Assembly (NCBI GenBank): GCA_903887005.1 | Contig: CAISOH010000176.1 | Span: forward strand, 1-46,505 | Reading direction: 5' to 3' | Length of the DNA: 46,505 bases | Source: an uncultured Bacteroidota bacterium | GTDB taxonomy: Bacteria > Bacteroidota > Bacteroidia > Chitinophagales > Chitinophagaceae | Shown: piece by piece, positions 7,501 to 14,613 of the stretch | Numbering within the stretch: the first letter of the stretch is position 1 | Layout of the letters: every line of letters starts with the position of its first letter | The notes under the pieces: model-generated | Seen by the model: only the letters and a program-made list of their open reading frames with translations | Database searches by the model: none | Told to the model about the DNA's origin: nothing | Translations under genes and position numbers: made by a program

Positions 7501-9936
7501 AAGGCTGCCACTGCCACCTGCACAATAACTGGCAGGGCCGGTAATTGTCATTAAATATGGCGTTGGAAGGGGGCTGACAGCTATTGTGGCGCTGCCGCTC
7601 ATATTGCCAACACAACCCGTATATGTATTGGTACCGGTTATCGTATAAGTTCCCGGTGCAGTTTTTAATCCGAAATCAAGCGCTCCGCCTGTGCCCGATA
7701 AACTGTCAACAAGGGTACCGCTTTTGTATAATTTATACAGGATACCTAAACTCGAAAAACTCAGGCTGTCGTGTACACCAACACCACCGGGGCAATAACT
7801 GCCACCGCCCGTTACTGGGTATGGAGCAGGCACCGAATTAATGGATACCAGCACACTGCCAGACATATTCTTGGTACATGAAGTGACTGCATTCTTCGCA
7901 ACTACCGTATAGGTGCCTGCCGTAAATACCAATCCAAAGTCAAGCCCTGAACCTGTACCTGATTTTACAATTCCTGTCGTTATACCACCTGCAAATAACT
8001 CATAATTAATCCCCAGGTCCGAACTGTTGAGCAACACATGGACACCGGCACCTCCGGCGCAAAAACTACCGCCATTAGTTACAGATACCGTATAGGAATT
8101 GGGTAATGGATTGATACTGATGCTGACGCTGTTAGACATAGGTCCGCTGCAGGTAGTAATTGTATTCGTACCAACTATAGTATAAGTACCTGCTCCGGTA
8201 TATAAACCAAAATCAAGCGCACTGCCGGTGCCTGTAAGAGTCGGGCCTACCTGTAATGCACCGTAAAATAACTGGTAACTGATACCGGCATCGGAATTAC
8301 TTAACTGAATATCAAGGCCTGTTCCGGTTGCACAAAAACTACCGCCACCAGATACAGTAACCGTATAAGGATTAGGTAACGGATTAACAGTCATTGAAGG
8401 GCTGCCAACCATATTTACAGGACAACCATTTGTGGCATTGGTAGCCTTTACTGTATATGCTCCTGCGAGTGTTTTTAAACCAAAATCAAGAGGAGAACCT
8501 GTACCTGCAATAGCGCCTCCCAAAGTAAGGCCCACATTATACAACTGGTAATTAACTCCGGGATCTGTACCGCTCAGCAAAACATGGGCCCCGGGAGCGC
8601 CGGAACAAAATATGTTAGTACCTGCCGGTATAGACGTTGTATAAATTACAGGTAAAGGATTGACTGTTTGCGTTTGCATAGCCATGCAACCTGTAGCAGT
8701 CACCTGGTAAGTAATAATAGAGGAACCAGATGCAACACCATTAACAATACCGGTGGTTGCACCGATAGTTGCAACAGTAGTAGTTCCGCTGCTCCATTTA
8801 CCGCCGGGGGTAGCGTCGCTTAATGTATTCGTAAGGCCCACACATGAATTTATGGTACCTGATATTGCAGCAGGTAAATTATTTACAGTAATGAGCTTTG
8901 AAGGGTTTGCAAAACCACAGCTTACAACATAAGAATAGCTAATAGTAGTAGTACCTGCAGATACACCGGTTACAACTCCTGAAGTTGGATTAATGGTTGC
9001 AACAGCAGTATTGGAGCTGAACCATGCACCGCCTGGTGTACTGGTTGTGGTATAAGAAGTAGGTACGGATACACATGCCAGGGAAGGCCCGGATATAGGG
9101 CCATTAAATGGTATAGAACATAACACAGTAATGGATACGGAACCATTGCCGGTAGCTCCGGAATAACCCTGTGTATGAATTACTGAAGAGCACAATGTAG
9201 GATCTGTATAAGAAGATCCGCCACCGCTGCCACCAGATGTGCCGGAACCGCTATTTCCACCCCAGTAACCGCCGCCGCCACCGCAATAAGAACCACGGGG
9301 AGCGCCAACACCTAATGATCCAGCTCCACCAACTGGGCCAGGGCCGACCTGAGTACCGCCCGAGCCGCCGGTACCACCATAGGTAGGATAAACATAGCCC
9401 GTGCCGCCGGTTAGGCCACCACCTGCGCCGCCGGTACCATAATAATCAGCGCCGCCGCCGCCGCCGCCGGCTACTACTACCCGGTTTGTGGAAGTATATG
9501 GCAACACCTGCGCGGGAGAACCGGATATTGTACCAGCAGCTAAGCGTATATCAGTGCCTCCACCGCTTCCGCCGGCACAGCTGCCACTGGAAACGCCTCC
9601 ATTAAAGCCACCGGTTTGTGCAGTACAATTACTACAGGTTTCACTCCCTCCTGCGCCTCCTACATAAATATATAACGTCTGGCCGGGCGTAACCGCCAGG
9701 GTACATTGCACGCGCCCCCCAAGGCCATATGCCACTGAGTTGCTGCATTGCCAGTAAGGATAACCACCTACGCCGCCAATAGCATCAATACCAAGATTTG
9801 TAACCCCAGGCCCCACTAAATAGGTCTGTTGCCCGCCGGTATAGGAAAAAGTAGTGGTTTGAGCAAACGAGCTCACATTCCATCCTGCTAATAGAGCTAA
9901 CAAGACTACCAGTTTTGAAAAGTAGATTTTTTTCAT
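4570..9936 (-). CDS. Giant T9SS-secreted, Gly-rich, repeat-containing adhesin-like surface protein
   Basis: 1788 residues from the ATG at 9936. That start was chosen over an upstream in-frame ATG at 10056 because MKKIYFSKLVVLLALLAGWNVSSFAQ is an immediate signal peptide. After it come a Gly-rich domain (about 250 residues, many GGxGG runs and paired cysteines), two Ig-like/Big-2-type segments with AxINPTSGVVTGVSAG wording, 11 tandem ~90-residue repeats, three more Ig/PKD-like domains, and a T9SS C-terminal sorting domain (PNPNNGTF... GMYILNV). The repeat consensus is YCxGGxGxxVxLxxSDxGxNYQLY, GTGxALDFGxQTAAGTYTV, then a single C before an NMSGS-like motif. Expected to be anchored or released at the cell surface; adhesion is inferred from architecture. 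Monocistronic and closed by the hairpin at 4498-4550. Confidence 0.85.
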   Translation of the reverse strand: MKKIYFSKLVVLLALLAGWNVSSFAQTTTFSYTGGQQTYLVGPGVTNLGIDAIGGVGGYPYWQCSNSVAYGLGGRVQCTLAVTPGQTLYIYVGGAGGSETCSNCTAQTGGFNGGVSSGSCAGGSGGGTDIRLAAGTISGSPAQVLPYTSTNRVVVAGGGGGGADYYGTGGAGGGLTGGTGYVYPTYGGTGGSGGTQVGPGPVGGAGSLGVGAPRGSYCGGGGGYWGGNSGSGTSGGSGGGSSYTDPTLCSSVIHTQGYSGATGNGSVSITVLCSIPFNGPISGPSLACVSVPTSYTTTSTPGGAWFSSNTAVATINPTSGVVTGVSAGTTTISYSYVVSCGFANPSKLITVNNLPAAISGTINSCVGLTNTLSDATPGGKWSSGTTTVATIGATTGIVNGVASGSSIITYQVTATGCMAMQTQTVNPLPVIYTTSIPAGTNIFCSGAPGAHVLLSGTDPGVNYQLYNVGLTLGGAIAGTGSPLDFGLKTLAGAYTVKATNATNGCPVNMVGSPSMTVNPLPNPYTVTVSGGGSFCATGTGLDIQLSNSDAGISYQLFYGALQVGPTLTGTGSALDFGLYTGAGTYTIVGTNTITTCSGPMSNSVSISINPLPNSYTVSVTNGGSFCAGGAGVHVLLNSSDLGINYELFAGGITTGIVKSGTGSGLDFGLVFTAGTYTVVAKNAVTSCTKNMSGSVLVSINSVPAPYPVTGGGSYCPGGVGVHDSLSFSSLGILYKLYKSGTLVDSLSGTGGALDFGLKTAPGTYTITGTNTYTGCVGNMSGSATIAVSPLPTPYLMTITGPASYCAGGSGSLVGLTGSDAGTTYQLFNGITPVGSATGTGSSFNFGFEPNGTYTAVATSSLTGCSNNMSGSVTVTKNAAPTAYAVLTTAPGGNYCTGSTGIDIKLSASDIGVNYQLYQNGVAVTGPLSNLPGTNLSLFFGMRTAGTYTIIGTNTGTGCTNAMSNSVLATSNPLPTAFTVIGGGSYCVGGLGQSVGLSFSEPGVNYQLYLNGAVLTGVSPLAGSGGMLDFGLQTGIGNYTVAATNVATGCTNNMTGSVSVNTTPLPTVYTMTGGGNYCAGTTGVHVGLSASNIGINYQLYNGTLPVGGTTHGSGLALDFGLQTVAGTYTVIAANAVTSCGINMSGSETINVNPLPNAYSVTGGGNYCAGGAGMDVGLNMSDININYQLLNGTTKVGSAVAGTGSALDFGIKAAAGTYTVMATDAVSGCTAVMSGSAVINAYPLPLVYTVSGGGSYCSGGSGEHIFLSGSNVGTGYQLYNSGVITGTPVTGTGIALDFGAQTAGGSYTVVAVNTTTGCSMNMLSSAMVSINPLPTADSVLGGGSYCAGGTGVNIRLKNSDLGITYQLYLGSTAVGFPAWGSGSSLDLGVQTAAGTYTVQAVNAATGCTSNMLSNAIVNIIPIVIPSVSVSEIVIKGITRFTVCEGAADSFVAIPVNGGLTPVYAWFVNGTLVTGMDSFYSYIPAKTGDIVKVIMTSSAQCALPSAVSNSVVMTVNPTGNPSVSISEDPGATVCKGTKVTFGAVSPAFGGSAPTYSWSVGGTVKGAGLTYSYVPVNNDMVSVTMTSNDPCALLPSGGNSVTMVVQPPLAPVFSITATPSGALVIGQPVTLKVVISSNGGPAPTFQWVLNGTPLLGETANTLKTSNLFNKDSVTCIVTGSGDCGGLPTSHSVIMNIHSLGVDQAGKGSDIRVMPNPNNGTFIIKGTIGTGIDEEVSLEISNMLGQVVYSNKVMARDGKLNEQVQMSNGLASGMYILNVRSANEHNVFHFVVE
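5685..8655 (-). repeat. Eleven tandem ~270-bp coding repeats inside the adhesin gene
   Basis: Eleven repeats of about 88-94 residues, each with two conserved cysteines (YC near the start, GC or SC near the end), the YQLY core, an LDFG turn and a closing PLP linker. They have diverged clearly at the residue level, so the array is not freshly amplified. Boundaries are approximate to a few tens of bases. Confidence 0.8.
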
Positions 9937-10643
9937 AAAAAAATACGCGTTTAAAAATGTTCGGTAATTCTTCCTTAATAACTTAAAATTAATATTGACA
10001 GTACATATTCCCTCATTAAAATCCTCTATCGGCAAGCCTCTTAGCACTTTATCCACTCCATTTCACCAACTCAATTCCCATCAACCTGCACTTGTTAAAT
10101 TACCTATAATTAAGTAATAAAAACATCGTGAAAACACTATAATAATAAATTTTAAAAGGTAAATTTAACAAAATAATTTGATAATAGACAGTTTAGGTAA
10201 AAAAAATTTTATTGTCTTTTTGATATTTTTATTATTAAAACATATAATAGTAATTAGCCTCCCTTTAAAAGGCGTAATTATTTGCCGGAATGTTAGTATA
10301 TCATAAAGATATTTTTTTAATTACTCCATAAAAGACCGGCTAGTAACCCATAATCCCCCCTTTAGGAACGCGGATAAAGCATTTATGCGACATAGATTCG
10401 TGCATGGGATATGTAATTGTGTTGAGAAAGATGCTTTTTGGACTGATTATGCGCTTTATGTCAAAGCTTCAGCTTACAGAAATAAGCCGCATTGGCAATA
10501 TTATTATAGAAAACATAATATAAAAACAAGTGAAATCCGGAAAAGTGGCATTAATAGTTCACTTGAAAGAGAATAAATAATGATGCAATTATGCCTGGGA
10601 ACTCATCTTAATCTACCTCAATTTCAATATTATATGGACTTAC
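9937..10643. other. Gene-free AT-rich stretch between the adhesin and ASST copy 3
   Basis: About 700 bases upstream of the adhesin start and downstream of ASST copy 3. A 63-codon plus-strand frame (10385-10576) resembles no protein I know and has no start signals. The adhesin promoter must lie in the part next to 9936, but I see no clean TTTG-N20-TAnnTTTG pair on the minus strand. Nothing else recognised. Confidence 0.5.
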
Positions 10644-12155
10644 TCATTGTGAAGACCGCAGAGTTTGAGCATTCCAGATAAGTCGTTCCAGATCTTTACG
10701 GCTGATAATATTTGCCCTGTATTCATAAATTGGCACCCACCTTTTCTCAGTCTCTATGTATCTTTCCGGGAGTGCACTCCAGAAGACTTTTTTCTCCCGG
10801 TCAACAATAAACAGCTTACTGTATTTGCTTCCCATATTTACAAACAGCGAACGATCCGGCAGTTCTATTGCATTGCCGCCCATTGCAAAGTTTTTATTAA
10901 ATTTCCCTTCAACCGTACAGTTAAATTCCCATACTTTTTTAAGGGTGTCAGACAGCGAGACCGGTTCCTGCATCATAACGACTGTTGGAAGTGCATCAGG
11001 AAGGCAGGAATTGTTGTTAAAGCAGAGTAAATATCCATCCTCAGTCATGCCAATGTTATGCTGGCCGCAAAACAGTCCCGCACCTGTTCCCTTTACTCCG
11101 GGCTTGAAAATTTCCCCATAAGTTCGCAGTATTTTCCCGCTTGGGTACTCAATTTTGATTATCCTGTTCAGGTTCCTGAAACCCATATAAATAACCTTAT
11201 TTTTTTCATCAAAGAAAAAGGCATTGTCATGTGCATCAAATTTTTTATTGGAATCAGTTGGATTATAGTAAGCAAAATCAGACTCCATCAGGTACTTTGA
11301 AGTTTTCCATGACCAGATTGCATTGCCCTTTTCATCATATTCTACTATACCTCCAAATTTCCCCAATTTATATCCATTTCTTTCTGTTTTATCTTTATCA
11401 TCAGAAAATATAATATAACTACTATCTTTCGATACAACCGACTTGCACAATAGCAATTCCATTCCCAATATCATATAATGGCCATTGGAAAGCTTCCTGA
11501 ATTCATGATGATACAACTCACTGTGGGCTGTATCGCCGCTAATCACCCCCTTGTTTGGTGTTTTCCATAAAATATCACCATTAAAATTTATCTCATAAGC
11601 AGTCATGCAGATGAAAGTAACAGTACCCTGCGGCGTGAACTCGAGGTTGGCTACGTTACCTCCAAATCCATTTGTATCTGTAATAAACCATACTGCCTGA
11701 CCATTCATATCATACAGCACTCCGCCAGCATCTACAGCCACATAATCATCTTTGTATTGCTGCTCGGCAGGTTGCAGAATTCTCAGCCGTAATTTAGTCG
11801 TATCAACATGAGGGTTCATTTGTGTACTGAAATGATATAAGGTGTTGTTTTCTACAACGGCCTTTTTACCGGAAGAAATAATGCGCCATGTATATTGACT
11901 GCCAAATGCAGGCACTTCTGCTATTATTTTATTGCTTTTGCTATCAACAGACCGGATAATTTTTTTCTTAAAAGAATCAGCTTTGTTATAATATCCCGTT
12001 GCAATTTCAATTTTATAGCTATTTGCACCTGCTTCTGCCGGAAAAGAAAAACCAATCAGCCGGTAGTTGAGCCTACTGCCTTCTTTGGGTAGAATTTGGG
12101 CTCTTAGCTGAACCGGCACTATAAAAAAAAACAGTATAAATAAGCCCTTTGACAT
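10644..12155 (-). CDS. Arylsulfotransferase-like (ASST) beta-propeller protein, copy 3
   Basis: 503 residues from the ATG at 12155. That start puts a signal peptide (MSKGLFILFFFIVPVQLRAQ) at the N-terminus; an in-frame ATG at 12203 would add 16 residues and cannot be excluded. It is colinear with copies 1 and 2: LPKEGSRLNYRLIGFSF, YDMNGQAVWF, HHEFRKLSNGHYMILGME, DAHDNAFFFDEKNKV, FCGQHNI, GGNAIELPDRS. It is clearly more diverged and lies on the opposite strand, so it is an older paralogue than the copy 1/2 pair. Expected to be periplasmic. The sulfotransferase role is inferred from family resemblance; substrate unknown. Confidence 0.8.
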   Translation of the reverse strand: MSKGLFILFFFIVPVQLRAQILPKEGSRLNYRLIGFSFPAEAGANSYKIEIATGYYNKADSFKKKIIRSVDSKSNKIIAEVPAFGSQYTWRIISSGKKAVVENNTLYHFSTQMNPHVDTTKLRLRILQPAEQQYKDDYVAVDAGGVLYDMNGQAVWFITDTNGFGGNVANLEFTPQGTVTFICMTAYEINFNGDILWKTPNKGVISGDTAHSELYHHEFRKLSNGHYMILGMELLLCKSVVSKDSSYIIFSDDKDKTERNGYKLGKFGGIVEYDEKGNAIWSWKTSKYLMESDFAYYNPTDSNKKFDAHDNAFFFDEKNKVIYMGFRNLNRIIKIEYPSGKILRTYGEIFKPGVKGTGAGLFCGQHNIGMTEDGYLLCFNNNSCLPDALPTVVMMQEPVSLSDTLKKVWEFNCTVEGKFNKNFAMGGNAIELPDRSLFVNMGSKYSKLFIVDREKKVFWSALPERYIETEKRWVPIYEYRANIISRKDLERLIWNAQTLRSSQ

Positions 12156-12279
12156 AAATACAAGATTTCTAATTCCATGTAAATGTAATCCAAAAACTTT
12201 CATTGCATTGGTCAGCTATTTGTTTTTTACATGATTGGATTGTCAATTACAAAATAGGTATTTCAAGAGTATAGTTTAT

Positions 12280-12287
12280 TATTTTTG
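12280..12287 (+). promoter_or_regulatory. Candidate -7 box for gldB
   Basis: TATTTTTG matches the Bacteroidota TAnnTTTG box 20 bases before the gldB start. No convincing -33 TTTG at the expected distance. Confidence 0.35.
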
Positions 12288-12306
12288 TAGTAATTAAATT
12301 GAAATA

Positions 12307-13395
12307 ATGATAAAAAGCGGATTCAGCAACCAGATTTTTAAACAATTAATTAAGTTTTTGCCTGTAATCTTTACATCTGTCCTGTTACTGGCCGGTTGCA
12401 ATAACCAGGGGGAAAAGATTCCGGATGTTTCCAATATTAAAGTGTCCTTACAAACCTATCGCTTTGATAAGGACCTGTATGCCGTTGATACAAATCATAT
12501 TGGGGAAGGATTACAAAAGCTTTCTTTAAAGTATCCCGATTTTCTCAACTTCTTTTTAGATACCATTATGGCTTTTGGCATTAACAGCAATTTTGCGGAC
12601 AGCAATAAAGCAATAAAGGAAGGGTTAAGGGTTTTTCTCACTTATAAAGATTTTACAGGCCTGGAGAACACTATTAACAAACATTATCCCGACACAAAAG
12701 AAACAGATAATGAACTGGAAAAAGGCTTTCAGTATATGAAGTACTATTATCCCGATTTTAATCCACCCAAAGTAATTTACGTTTCTTTAGGGTTAAGAAA
12801 TTTACCCGCCTTTACTATTGATACCGCTATTCTTGGCATATGCCTTGATATGTTCCTGGGAGAAGAATATCCTTATTACCGATCCATTGGCATACCTGCT
12901 TATATGGGGTCCCACCTGGCGAAATCATATATACCGGTAGCCGCATTCAAAGTTATCTATTCACATAGTCATCCGTTCATTATGGACGACAGAACACTGC
13001 TTGATCTCATGATCCAACGAGGCAAAGAGCAATATTTTTTGCACAAAACTCTGCCACGGACACCAGACTCTGTATTGTTTGGATTCACACAATCACAGGT
13101 GGATTGGTGTAATGAAAATGAAGCGATGATCTATAACTTTTTCATTAACCGGAATTTATTGTACAATAAAGAATCCCAGAACATAATACCATACATTAAT
13201 GACGGGCCATTTGCGCCGGGAATTCCGGCATCGGGAAAAATAAAATCTACACCAGGCAACGTAGGTTCCTGGCTTGGCTACAAAATAGTTTGCAACTATA
13301 TGGCACAACATCCAAAAGTAACTTTAGAAGAATTATGTAACCAGCAAACTGACCCGGCAAAATTCCTGAATGAAGCAAGGTACAAGCCTAAATAG
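12307..13395 (+). CDS. gldB: Gliding-motility lipoprotein GldB
   Basis: 362 residues. A lipoprotein signal with lipobox LLLAGC places the lipidated Cys at about residue 31. The rest matches GldB: an early LQTYRFDKDLY segment, a central PPKVIYVSLGL... AILGICLDMFLG core, GIPAYMGSHLAKSYIPVAAFKV, and the diagnostic tail GNVGSWLGYKIVCNYMAQHP...ARYKPK. GldB is needed for gliding in Flavobacterium johnsoniae, and orthologues also occur in non-gliding Bacteroidota that have T9SS. Predicted periplasmic face, membrane-anchored. It stands alone between ASST copy 3 (divergent) and scpA. The T9SS structural genes themselves are not in this window. Confidence 0.9.
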   Translation: MIKSGFSNQIFKQLIKFLPVIFTSVLLLAGCNNQGEKIPDVSNIKVSLQTYRFDKDLYAVDTNHIGEGLQKLSLKYPDFLNFFLDTIMAFGINSNFADSNKAIKEGLRVFLTYKDFTGLENTINKHYPDTKETDNELEKGFQYMKYYYPDFNPPKVIYVSLGLRNLPAFTIDTAILGICLDMFLGEEYPYYRSIGIPAYMGSHLAKSYIPVAAFKVIYSHSHPFIMDDRTLLDLMIQRGKEQYFLHKTLPRTPDSVLFGFTQSQVDWCNENEAMIYNFFINRNLLYNKESQNIIPYINDGPFAPGIPASGKIKSTPGNVGSWLGYKIVCNYMAQHPKVTLEELCNQQTDPAKFLNEARYKPK

Positions 13396-13456
13396 GTTAA
13401 TTGGTTAGTAAGTAACTCATGGCATTAATTTTATACATTCTTCTTAAAATTTTATT

Positions 13457-13630
13457 ATGCAAATGAAATTATTTTTTTTACCCGCTTTCATTTATGATAA
13501 TAAAATCCCTTACAGCCATACTTATCTGAACAGTGCGGGTGTTACTGTATCAAAAGATGTTCCGGGCAACGATTGGGGCTGGATACAGGTAAAACAGGTT
13601 TTCACGCTTGGTTTGGAATATAAATTTTAG
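13457..13630 (+). pseudogene. Fragment of an outer-membrane beta-barrel protein gene
   Basis: A 57-codon frame ending QVKQVFTLGLEYKF. An alternating aromatic/hydrophobic strand that ends in Phe is the usual last strand of an outer-membrane barrel. The N-terminal part (MQMKLFFLPAFIYDNKIPYS) has no proper signal peptide. It is far too short for a barrel, so it is most likely the surviving 3' end of a deleted gene. An independent small protein is possible but less likely. Confidence 0.45.
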
Positions 13631-13681
13631 ATGATTATAAGCTTAAAAGGCTATTTTTGTCCGGATAATTTCTGGGATTGT

Positions 13682-13709
13682 TTTTGAATTTTGAATTTTG
13701 AATTTTAAA
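13682..13709 (+). repeat. Heptamer tandem repeat abutting the scpA start
   Basis: TTTTGAA three times and then TTTTAAA, with the last A being the first base of the scpA ATG. It belongs to the 7-nt repeat family also seen at 24170, 27099, 27854 and 30895. The TTTG inside each unit resembles the phylum's promoter core. Confidence 0.7.
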
Positions 13710-14512
13710 TGTCTGTATCATACCAAATAAAACTGCCGCAATTTGAAGGCCCGTTCGATCTCCTGCTTTTCTTTATAGAGCGGGATGAACTGGATATTTA
13801 CAACATACCTATCGCCAAAATCACTAACGAGTTTCTCAGTTATATACATTCGTTAGATACTTTGAATATAGAGCTTGCAAGCGAATTTATACTGTTTGTA
13901 TCCACCCTCATGCGCATAAAGGCGCGCATGTTACTGCCACGCAGGGAAGTTGACGCCCATGGCAACGAAATAGACCCCCGCCAGGAATTAGTGGATAAAA
14001 TACTGGAGTATAAACGTTTTAAAGAAGCATCGGAAGTGATGATGGTAATGGAAGCTGACCGGCTGATGCAGCAAAAACGCGGCAATATAAAACTGGAAAT
14101 GGATACCCTTGGCGAGTCTTATTCTGAAGGTACGGAAATACAAACCGTAACTATGTATAAACTGCTGCAGGCTTATGAAAAAGTGATAAAGAAATTTAAT
14201 GAACGAATGAACAAACCACAGCATGTGGTAGTAAAATATAATTACAGTCTTGAAGGCCAGCGCACTTTTTTGATAGATCATTTGCAGGAAAAAAAGCGTG
14301 TACCGTTTGAAATGCTGTTTGCCGGTTGCCAAAACAGGATACATGCCATTTTTACATTCCTTGCAATGCTGGAACTCATACAGCAGAAATTTTTAGCAAT
14401 TCTGATAGGTACCGGCAGAAACAATTTTATTGTAGAATGGACCCCGGAAGAAGACCGGATTGATGAAGCGCCAATAAACGAGGAAACAAAACCGGAAAAT
14501 CTGGCACAATAA
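13709..14512 (+). CDS. scpA: Segregation and condensation protein A (ScpA)
   Basis: 267 residues. It is the kleisin subunit of the SMC-ScpA-ScpB condensin that compacts and separates chromosomes in the cytoplasm. The N-terminus is diagnostic: FEGPFDLLLFFIERDELDIYNIPIAKIT, then the ASEFILFVSTLMRIKARMLLPR helix that contacts SMC. The C-terminal winged-helix part (about 190-245, VPFEMLFAGCQNRIHAIFTFLAMLELIQQK) would bind the other SMC head. Length is typical. scpB and smc are not nearby. It is convergent with the next gene across a hairpin. Confidence 0.93.
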   Translation: MSVSYQIKLPQFEGPFDLLLFFIERDELDIYNIPIAKITNEFLSYIHSLDTLNIELASEFILFVSTLMRIKARMLLPRREVDAHGNEIDPRQELVDKILEYKRFKEASEVMMVMEADRLMQQKRGNIKLEMDTLGESYSEGTEIQTVTMYKLLQAYEKVIKKFNERMNKPQHVVVKYNYSLEGQRTFLIDHLQEKKRVPFEMLFAGCQNRIHAIFTFLAMLELIQQKFLAILIGTGRNNFIVEWTPEEDRIDEAPINEETKPENLAQ

Positions 14513-14542
14513 TTGATGTACCTATAGTGTAGTTAGCTACAC

Positions 14543-14594
14543 AAAAATTCCCAAAGAGGCTGTCGGACAGCAAGGCTGGGATTTTTAGTTTTTA
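14543..14594. terminator. Bidirectional terminator between scpA and the TPR gene
   Basis: AAAAATTCCCA pairs with TGGGATTTTT (one bulged T) around an inner GCTGTC-GGA-CAGC-type hairpin. A T-rich run follows on the plus strand and an A/T-rich one precedes it. It lies between two convergent genes. Confidence 0.6.
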
Positions 14595-14613
14595 TTAACA
14601 ATCCGCAGGAAAC

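Noticed and set aside
4570-9936. Possible frameshift or fusion in the adhesin
   Set aside because: Repeats and flanking domains stay in frame from signal peptide to sorting domain.
10385-10576. 63-codon plus-strand frame as a small gene
   Set aside because: No recognisable protein features, no promoter box or leader, and it lies in AT-rich sequence between two minus-strand genes.
10665-11121. Two 121-codon plus-strand frames opposite ASST copy 3
   Set aside because: Antisense shadows; no signal peptide, motif or promoter.
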